Shown piece after piece: positions 59,297 to 64,000 of a stretch of 64,000 nt of DNA (positions are counted from its first letter, which is position 1; every line of letters starts with the position of its first letter). Made by a program: the position numbers and the translations under genes. Location: positions 1,054,001 to 1,118,000 of the forward strand of contig NZ_CP100404.1 of NCBI RefSeq assembly GCF_024218775.1, written 5' to 3'. The DNA comes from Haloarcula marina (GTDB lineage Archaea; Halobacteriota; Halobacteria; Halobacteriales; Haloarculaceae). The notes under the pieces were generated by a model, which ran no database searches, had not been told where the DNA came from, and was given only the letters and a program-made list of their open reading frames with translations.

Positions 59297-59614
59297 ATGA
59301 TTACGATTTCCGACGCCACGCAAACGGACGAGTGCGCCGAAGAGGCAGTGACTGAACTGTTCGATGCTCTCTCACACCCGCATCGCCGCGCAGTCGTGGA
59401 TGCGCTCGACGACGGTTCGTGCAAATCGCTCACAGAACTAGCACGCGTCGTCAGCAGACGAGAGCGGTCGCTCTCGGTGCGTGAGGCGAGCGTCGGCCTG
59501 TGGCACTGCCACCTCCCGAAGCTTTGCCGAGCGGGAGTGCTCAGGCACGACGAAGGGGCCGACGTGTACGAACTCGACGACCGGCATTCGGACATCCTGT
59601 CCGTCGAGCCCTGA
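59297..59614 (+). CDS. Winged-helix transcriptional regulator-like protein
   Basis: From the ATG at 59297 the product is 105 residues: a helical domain LFDALSHPHRRAVVDALDDG, SCKSLTELARVVSRRERSLS and LWHCHLPKLCRAGVLRHDEG, an ArsR/DUF7344-like winged-helix pattern. The Cys and His residues (CHLPKLC) may be metal ligands or structural. The gene lies divergent from trmB. TTG-type starts further upstream are possible, but the ATG begins right at the domain. The ligand is unknown. Confidence 0.7.
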   Translation: MITISDATQTDECAEEAVTELFDALSHPHRRAVVDALDDGSCKSLTELARVVSRRERSLSVREASVGLWHCHLPKLCRAGVLRHDEGADVYELDDRHSDILSVEP

Positions 59615-59696
59615 CGACGGCGTCGACTCACGTCGTCGACGCGGGCGGCCGTGAGTCGTTGCTAGCCGTTCCCAGTGAGAGAGAACACCAGCCGCC

Positions 59697-59706
59697 GTTT
59701 TATATC
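59697..59706 (+). promoter_or_regulatory. TATA element of the 59727 gene
   Basis: GTTTTATATC lies 21-30 bases before the ATG at 59727 and is a strong TATA match, giving a leaderless transcript. Confidence 0.5.
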
Positions 59707-59726
59707 CAGCACTCGACCGTTTACGT

Positions 59727-59969
59727 ATGGTAGCGACCGGTCTCCAGTCTGCCGCTGGCGGTCCGGTTCCGGGACACCTCGCGACCGGATCGGCCTTCGG
59801 CGACACGGCCTTCGGTATCGGCATCGCAGTGCTGTTGTTCGCCCTGTTCTATCGGCTGGTACTCCAACCGGCCAGGCGGACTCGGGCGAACCAGGAGCGG
59901 ACCGAACAGATGCGAGCGGAACAGGCGCGGACAGAGCGAAAACGGACGACGGGCGACGCGGGGAACTAG
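59727..59969 (+). CDS. Small single-pass membrane protein
   Basis: The 80-residue protein has a Gly/Ala-rich N-terminus (VATGLQSAAGGPVPGHLATG), one hydrophobic helix (FGIGIAVLLFALFYRLVLQP) and a highly charged C-terminal helix (RANQERTEQMRAEQARTERK). It is likely anchored with a coiled cytoplasmic tail. The function is unknown. It converges with the acetyltransferase gene; the stops overlap by 4 bases. Confidence 0.65.
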   Translation: MVATGLQSAAGGPVPGHLATGSAFGDTAFGIGIAVLLFALFYRLVLQPARRTRANQERTEQMRAEQARTERKRTTGDAGN

Positions 59970-60694
59970 AGGTACGCGGCGTCCCAGCGAAGCGGTTTCC
60001 GGACGTTGCCGCAGGTGTCGCACTCGATGCGTCCCATCGAGTCCATCGCGTTGGCGAGCGTGTTGCAGTTACTACAGAAGTATCCGTACCGCTCGTCGCC
60101 GCCTTCGTCGGCATAGACGACGTGGAACGGCGCGATAGAGCCGCGCTCGTGGTTGTCGTGGTCGACGTACACCGTCCGACCGTCGTCCGTCTCGACGGGT
60201 TCGCGACCCCACTGCTCGCTCTCGGAGTAGAGGTTCTCGACGTAGGTTCGGCCGTCTATCTCGACGCTCTCGGTCCCGGTGTTCTCGAAGCCGTGCGCCT
60301 CGTAGAAGGCGTTGCCCTCGACGTTGTCGGCCAGCACGCGGCCGTGGAGGTGGGTCGCGCCGCGTTCTTGGAGGTGGTCGTACGTCGCGTCGAACAACGA
60401 CGATGCGATACCCTCGCCGCGGTGCGCGGGGTCGACGTGTAGCCAGAGCAGCGTCCCGGTGTTGTCCGCCGAGATGACGCTCTCGGAGAAGCCGACGACC
60501 TGTCCGGCCTTCTCGGCGACCAATAAGAGCCGTTCCTCGTCGGCCAACGTCGCCTCCAACCGGTCCTCGTCGTACCACTCTTCGATGGCGCTGTTGATCG
60601 CTTGCGGGCCGAGCGAGTACGATGCCTGCAGTGACCGGCGGGCCACGTCCCGGATCGCGGGCCGGTCCGCCGGAGTCGCTGGTCGAAGTTCCAT
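59966..60694 (-). CDS. GNAT acetyltransferase with C-terminal zinc ribbon
   Basis: From the ATG at 60694 the product is 242 residues: an N-terminal GNAT domain with LLWLHVDPAHRGEGIASSLF (acetyl-CoA-binding R/Q-x-x-G-x-G/A) and NVEGNAFYEAHGFENTG. A second half ends in a zinc ribbon, YGYFCSNCNTLAN and IECDTCGNVRKPLRW (CxxC pairs). The substrate is unknown. The fusion suggests a nucleic-acid or protein-binding tail. I chose ATG 60694 because a TATA-like GTTTATGA sits about 25-30 bases upstream on the minus strand, and the longer starts overlap it. Confidence 0.8.
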   Translation of the reverse strand: MELRPATPADRPAIRDVARRSLQASYSLGPQAINSAIEEWYDEDRLEATLADEERLLLVAEKAGQVVGFSESVISADNTGTLLWLHVDPAHRGEGIASSLFDATYDHLQERGATHLHGRVLADNVEGNAFYEAHGFENTGTESVEIDGRTYVENLYSESEQWGREPVETDDGRTVYVDHDNHERGSIAPFHVVYADEGGDERYGYFCSNCNTLANAMDSMGRIECDTCGNVRKPLRWDAAYL

Positions 60695-61169
60695 ACCGTC
60701 ATGCTGGTCGGGAACTGTCATAAACGTACAGCAACCACGTCGGGCGTCGTCGCCCACGACCCCCTTCGACCCCGAACAAACACGAACGTTGCGAAAAATG
60801 GAGAAAAGTATTATTACGGTGGACGCACATACTGTTATCGTGAAGGTGGTTCATGAATAAGACCGTAATTGGGATTAAAACTACCTAAATGTGTTTCTGT
60901 GTCGCTGGCCTATCCGAGTCAGCTCACCTGCCGAGGGACCCTCGAGCGACACGATGCGCCGTCGGACGCCATCACCGTCCACGTCTGGGTCGGTCGCTCC
61001 GCTCAACCAGTGGACTTTGCCTCGGCAATCGTTTGTTCTGTCGCTATCCATCGAATTTGACCGATAGTTGCATCGAACTGTCGGGTTCGCCCTGTCGTAA
61101 CGCTAAAGAGTCGAACGTGCCTTTCTATCTGTAAGATGAATATCGGAACCTATCGCCGGAGGTGGTGTT
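60695..61169. other. 475-base intergenic region with an AT-rich block
   Basis: No reliable gene is seen. Bases 60780-60890 are unusually AT-rich and hold a 20-codon frame (60798-60860, MEKSIITVDAHTVIVKVVHE) of uncertain meaning. The part from 60891 is of normal composition but has no convincing coding frame. The segment upstream of 61170 lacks a clear TATA element. It could contain a small RNA or be a decayed gene. Confidence 0.5.
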
Positions 61170-61886
61170 GTGGGCGTCGAGATTAGGGAGTCGCCAGTCT
61201 CGGACGAGGAATTCGAAGCGATGCAGGAGTTCGTCCACGACTACCTCGCCGCCAGTGTCGAGAACGAGGACGAGGGCGGACGGATGCGCTGGTACCCGTG
61301 GCACTCCGCGGAGTATCGGTTCAACCACATCCTCAACGTCGTCGACATCGCGACGAGCATCGCCCAGAAGGAGGGCGCGAACGTCGACGTGACCCGCGTG
61401 GCCGCGCTGTTCCACGATATCGCGAAACTGGAGGCCGAGCAGGACGTTCACGCGGAAGCAGGGGCCCGCATCGCACGCGAGTACCTCCTCACTCACGGTG
61501 ACTACCCGGAGTCGTTCATCGAACAGGTCTGTCGGGCCGTCGAGGACCATTCCTACCAAGGCGACCTCTCGAACCTCTCGCTGGAGACGCAGTGCCTCAT
61601 CGAGGCCGACATCCTGGATAAGGTCGGCGCGAACGGGACGGCGCTCATGCTCCTGCGGATGGGCTACGAGTCCCGGACCCACATGGACGCCGCCGAGATG
61701 GTCGACCGCGTCATCGAACGCGGCGAGGACGCCAAAGACCGCGTCGAGAGCGATACGGCGGAGTCTATCGTCCACCAGCGACTCAAGCGAACGCGGTGGT
61801 TCCAGGAATGGCTGGAGACGGAAGTCTCGGAGATGGCGGCCGAAGAGAGCCTCGACGACGTGGCGACCGGCATGGGCGACTCCTGA
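61170..61886 (+). CDS. HD-domain metal-dependent phosphohydrolase
   Basis: The 238-residue protein begins at a GTG (MGVEIRESPVSDEEFEAMQE) and has the HD hydrolase motifs in order: HILNVVDIATSIAQKEGANV, VAALFHDIAKLEAEQDVH (the HD pair), AVEDHSYQGDLS and ADILDKVGANG. Proteins of this type (HDIG/YfbR-like) cut phosphate from nucleotides or nucleic acids. The substrate is unknown. The C-terminal part is helical (AESIVHQRLKRTRWFQEWLE). The convergent LysE gene ends 2 bases after it. Confidence 0.83.
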   Translation: MGVEIRESPVSDEEFEAMQEFVHDYLAASVENEDEGGRMRWYPWHSAEYRFNHILNVVDIATSIAQKEGANVDVTRVAALFHDIAKLEAEQDVHAEAGARIAREYLLTHGDYPESFIEQVCRAVEDHSYQGDLSNLSLETQCLIEADILDKVGANGTALMLLRMGYESRTHMDAAEMVDRVIERGEDAKDRVESDTAESIVHQRLKRTRWFQEWLETEVSEMAAEESLDDVATGMGDS

Positions 61887-61888
61887 GG

Positions 61889-62659
61889 CTACGTCAGTCC
61901 CGAAAGGAGGCTGTCGACGGCGGCCGTTCCCGCCTCGAACAGCGCCGTCGACGCCTGGGTGAGAAAGAGGAGGCCCGAGAGCGCCAGGACCACGGCGCTG
62001 ACGCTGGCGACGACCGGAGCGACCCGTTCCACCCGGTTGCGCGCGGCGACGATGGCCGCCGGGAACCCCGTTATCCACAGGGCGATACCGCCGAACAGCC
62101 CCGCCAGTAGCACCGGATGCCCCGTCCGGACGACCAACAGGCCAGCGAGGTCCGCGCCGACGACGGGCAGGTACGAGAGCGCGTCGACGCGTCCGGGTCG
62201 GAGTAGGCCGACGCCGACGGTCAGCCAGAACACGACCTGATAGGGATTCGTCAGTGCGAGGACGAGCGCCTTCCGGAATCCGCGACTTTCGGTATCTGCC
62301 GTGTCGACCCCATCTTCACCGGTGAACGCGCTCGCTTCCTCGACGGCCCCGTAGGCGAACCACAGCATCAGCAGGCCGCCCGCACCGACCATCGCGGCCC
62401 TGAGGAGTGGCAGTTCGGTGACGAGCGTCGTCACGCCGACGAGCGACAGGACGAAGAAACAGGCGTCGGCGGTCATCGCACCCAGTCCGGCGAACAGGCC
62501 CGCCCGCCACCCGCGCAGCGCGCTCTCCTCGGCGATGACGGCGTTCATCGGCCCCGGTGGCGCGGCCAACGCGAGTCCGAAGACGATACCGCCGACGGCC
62601 GTCGGAATGAGGGCGAGTCCGTCAGGGTGACTCGTGAGCGGGGGGAGCCAGTGATGCAT
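61889..62659 (-). CDS. LysE-type amino acid exporter
   Basis: The 256-residue protein has about six hydrophobic helices and LysE family traits: GLALAAPPGPMNAVIAEESA (the first helix P-G-P), LRGWRAGLFAGLGAMTADAC and LALTNPYQVVFWLTVGVGLL. The family exports amino acids or related small molecules. The substrate is unknown. The ATG at 62659 leads with a short hydrophilic stretch to the first helix. There is no adjacent regulator of the LysG type. Confidence 0.83.
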   Translation of the reverse strand: MHHWLPPLTSHPDGLALIPTAVGGIVFGLALAAPPGPMNAVIAEESALRGWRAGLFAGLGAMTADACFFVLSLVGVTTLVTELPLLRAAMVGAGGLLMLWFAYGAVEEASAFTGEDGVDTADTESRGFRKALVLALTNPYQVVFWLTVGVGLLRPGRVDALSYLPVVGADLAGLLVVRTGHPVLLAGLFGGIALWITGFPAAIVAARNRVERVAPVVASVSAVVLALSGLLFLTQASTALFEAGTAAVDSLLSGLT

Positions 62660-62697
62660 CTACGGTCCTAGAAAACAGAGAGAGATAGTCGCGGCGA

Positions 62698-63588
62698 TTA
62701 GAGCTTGCCAGCCTTCTGGAGCTTCATCAGGTCCTCGGTGTCGAGCGTCTCGCCCTCCTTGAACTTCTGATAAATCTCCTCGGCCTCTTCGCGGGCGGCC
62801 TCCTGCTTCTCCTCGCGCTGGGAGCGCTCCTGCTGCTCCTCTTTCTTGTCGAGTTCGCGCAGGCGCTTCTGGACGCGGACGAAGTCCTCGTGGTGCTGGT
62901 CGGCGGCCTCTTGGGCCTCCACGAACTTCTCGTGCATCTCGTCGGCCTCGTCGCGAATCTCGTCGGCCTCGCGGTAGGCCTCGATCATCTGGTTGTGGTG
63001 CTTCTGGGCCTCGTCGGCGAGTTCCGTCACCTTCTGGTGGTGCTTCGAGGCTTCCGAGCGGACCTCTTCGGCCTCCTCTTTGAGCCCTTCGAGGTCACCG
63101 CTCTGGTCGAGTTTCTCCTGTTTCTGCTGGAGCTTCTCGCGCTTGTCCTCGATTTTCTCGATGAGTTCCTTCTCGTCCTCGGAGGAGAGAACCTCGGTCT
63201 GCTGCTTGAACTCGAGGTCTTCAATCTCGTCCTTGAGTTCGTCGACGGACTTTCCCTCGTCGAGTTCGAGGTCGTTTTTCATCCCGTCGACCTTGTCGAA
63301 CAGCTCGTTGGCCTCGGCGTTGAGCTCGTTGCGCTGGTCCTTGTGTTCTTGGACCTGCTCGTTGAGCTCGTCGCGCTTCTCGCGGTGTTCCTGTGCCTCG
63401 TCGACCTTTTCGCGCGTCTTCGCGTTCAGGTCGTCGCGGTTGGAGGCCCGCTCGGAAGCCATCTGGTTCAGCTCGTTCCGTCGGTCGCGGAGCTGACCGG
63501 CGAGTTTGATGAGCTCGCCTTTCGATTTGTTTTCGAGATCCTCTTCTGTTACTGTAACGTTCTTCGATTCTTCTATCGAGTCTGCCAT
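62698..63588 (-). CDS. COG1340-like archaeal coiled-coil protein
   Basis: The 296-residue protein is one continuous charged coiled coil from about residue 15 to 265 (LKDEIEDLEFKQQTEVLSSE, EKELIEKIEDKREKLQQKQE), with an opening VTVTEEDLENKSKGELIKLA and a short hydrophobic C-terminus (LDTEDLMKLQKAGKL). Archaeal relatives with this layout form COG1340, of unknown function; haloarchaeal members are sometimes mis-named phosphoserine phosphatase. There is no membrane segment or enzymatic motif. Its upstream region has only weak TATA-like features. Confidence 0.8.
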   Translation of the reverse strand: MADSIEESKNVTVTEEDLENKSKGELIKLAGQLRDRRNELNQMASERASNRDDLNAKTREKVDEAQEHREKRDELNEQVQEHKDQRNELNAEANELFDKVDGMKNDLELDEGKSVDELKDEIEDLEFKQQTEVLSSEDEKELIEKIEDKREKLQQKQEKLDQSGDLEGLKEEAEEVRSEASKHHQKVTELADEAQKHHNQMIEAYREADEIRDEADEMHEKFVEAQEAADQHHEDFVRVQKRLRELDKKEEQQERSQREEKQEAAREEAEEIYQKFKEGETLDTEDLMKLQKAGKL

Positions 63589-63834
63589 TGTTGAAACCTC
63601 TATGCCATCACCGCCTTCGCGCAGGCAGATGCGCCGCTACTGAGGGGCTGACGCCAATAACAATGATTCCCTCTCATGTTGGGCGCGAAGCGATACTGCC
63701 TGAACGCGGAAGCGTTCTGGTAGTTCATAGTACCCGGGGATATTGTTTAAATATTCCGGTGCACTCGATACCGTGGCTCGCCCTCACACACCCGTTTCAG
63801 GCCTCGTGAAGCGTTCACACGGATTCGAGCGAGG
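63589..63834. other. Intergenic region between the coiled-coil gene and the next minus-strand gene
   Basis: No gene is seen. Bases 63735-63760 contain an AT-rich block around TGTTTAAATATTCC that could be a TATA element on either strand, but no start codon is at the usual distance from it. The coiled-coil gene start is at 63588; a weak TTGTTATT on the minus strand lies about 70 bases upstream of it. Confidence 0.4.
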
Positions 63835-64000
63835 TTATATATCCGCGATTTCGTACTGATTTTTCACTGCGCCGTCGCCCACGGCCACGGCGAGCGTCAC
63901 GTCGTCGCCAGCAGCGAGATTCAGCGACCCGACGGTGACCCGACCGAACGCGCCGACGGTGTGTTCGGCCTGTTCGCGGTCGCCGTTGTGGTCCCACTCC
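63835..64000 (-). CDS. Unknown protein, C-terminal fragment at the window edge
   Basis: On the minus strand a frame with clear G/C-rich third positions ends at 63835 (TAA at 63835-63837) and continues beyond the window. The 54 visible residues include DHNGDREQAEHTVGAFGRVT and SLNLAAGDDVTLAVAVGDGA, ending KNQYEIADI. They are acidic, strand-rich and without a known motif. A longer frame in another register across this region was rejected because of its Arg-rich shadow composition. The gene start and function cannot be determined. Confidence 0.6.
   Translation of the reverse strand, partial: EWDHNGDREQAEHTVGAFGRVTVGSLNLAAGDDVTLAVAVGDGAVKNQYEIADI

Noticed and set aside
60798-60860. 20-codon frame MEKSIITVDAHTVIVKVVHE
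   Set aside because: It is too short and AT-rich to call as a gene without a family match. It is noted only within the intergenic region.
60869-61060. 63-codon plus-strand frame
   Set aside because: Cys/Ser/Arg-rich composition and lack of promoter or conservation cues make it unlikely to be coding.
63815-63997. Minus-strand frame of 60 codons at the window end
   Set aside because: Arg-rich composition; another frame ending at 63835 has the coding signature.
1-64000. CRISPR arrays, insertion sequences and rRNA genes
   Set aside because: No regularly spaced repeats, no transposase frames and no rRNA sequence were noticed on reading the window.

Overview
The window looks like a chromosomal segment of a halophilic archaeon (class Halobacteria). 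The DNA is GC-rich with a strong G/C preference at third codon positions. The predicted proteins are very acidic, and many genes have a TATA element about 25-35 bases before the start codon and almost no leader. The families present are archaeal or haloarchaeal: TFB, family-B DNA polymerase, Mre11-Rad50, the archaeal-type early shikimate enzymes, an AglD-type glycosyltransferase, TrmB, an HVO_0758-type zinc microprotein, and many proteins seen only in haloarchaea. From memory, the local gene sets recall the Haloferax volcanii regions around HVO_079x and HVO_085x-086x. I cannot name the genus.

Layout. 1-14 kb: the two archaeal early aromatic-amino-acid enzymes (ADTH synthase, cut by the window edge, and 3-dehydroquinate synthase II) flank a MinD-like ATPase with a long acidic tail. 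Small membrane, cupin and zinc-ribbon proteins follow, then a Get3/ArsA ATPase, a CstA-family transporter, a 2-hydroxyacid dehydrogenase, aroD and a flavoprotein. 14-24 kb: an orphan TSPPY DNA methyltransferase, a soluble chemotaxis transducer, TFB, an XTP/ITP phosphatase, an AglD-like glycosyltransferase/flippase fusion, a radical SAM-HhH protein and a Tat-exported GH18 protein lacking the catalytic glutamate. 24-33 kb: mostly housekeeping genes (Hsp20, FAD oxidoreductase, Nudix, MFS, aldo-keto reductase, DHH phosphoesterase, SDR).

33-43 kb: a tightly packed minus-strand operon of eight genes. It has a secretion/pilus ATPase, its membrane platform protein and six uncharacterised haloarchaeal proteins, at least four of which have an N-terminal membrane anchor. 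This is the best candidate in the window for an undescribed system. It is divergent from a plus-strand unit of a small protein, mre11 and rad50. 48-55 kb: polB and the sufCBD iron-sulfur assembly operon.

55-64 kb: a trehalose-synthase-like GH13 protein with an altered region IV motif, a ferritin-like gene coupled to a DtxR-type metal regulator, and tRNA-Gln(TTG) flanked by partial copies of its own two ends. These are followed by a TrmB-type sugar regulator, small regulators and membrane proteins, an HD-domain protein, a LysE-type exporter, a COG1340-like coiled-coil protein and the 3' end of one more gene. No insertion sequence, CRISPR array, rRNA gene or replication origin was seen.
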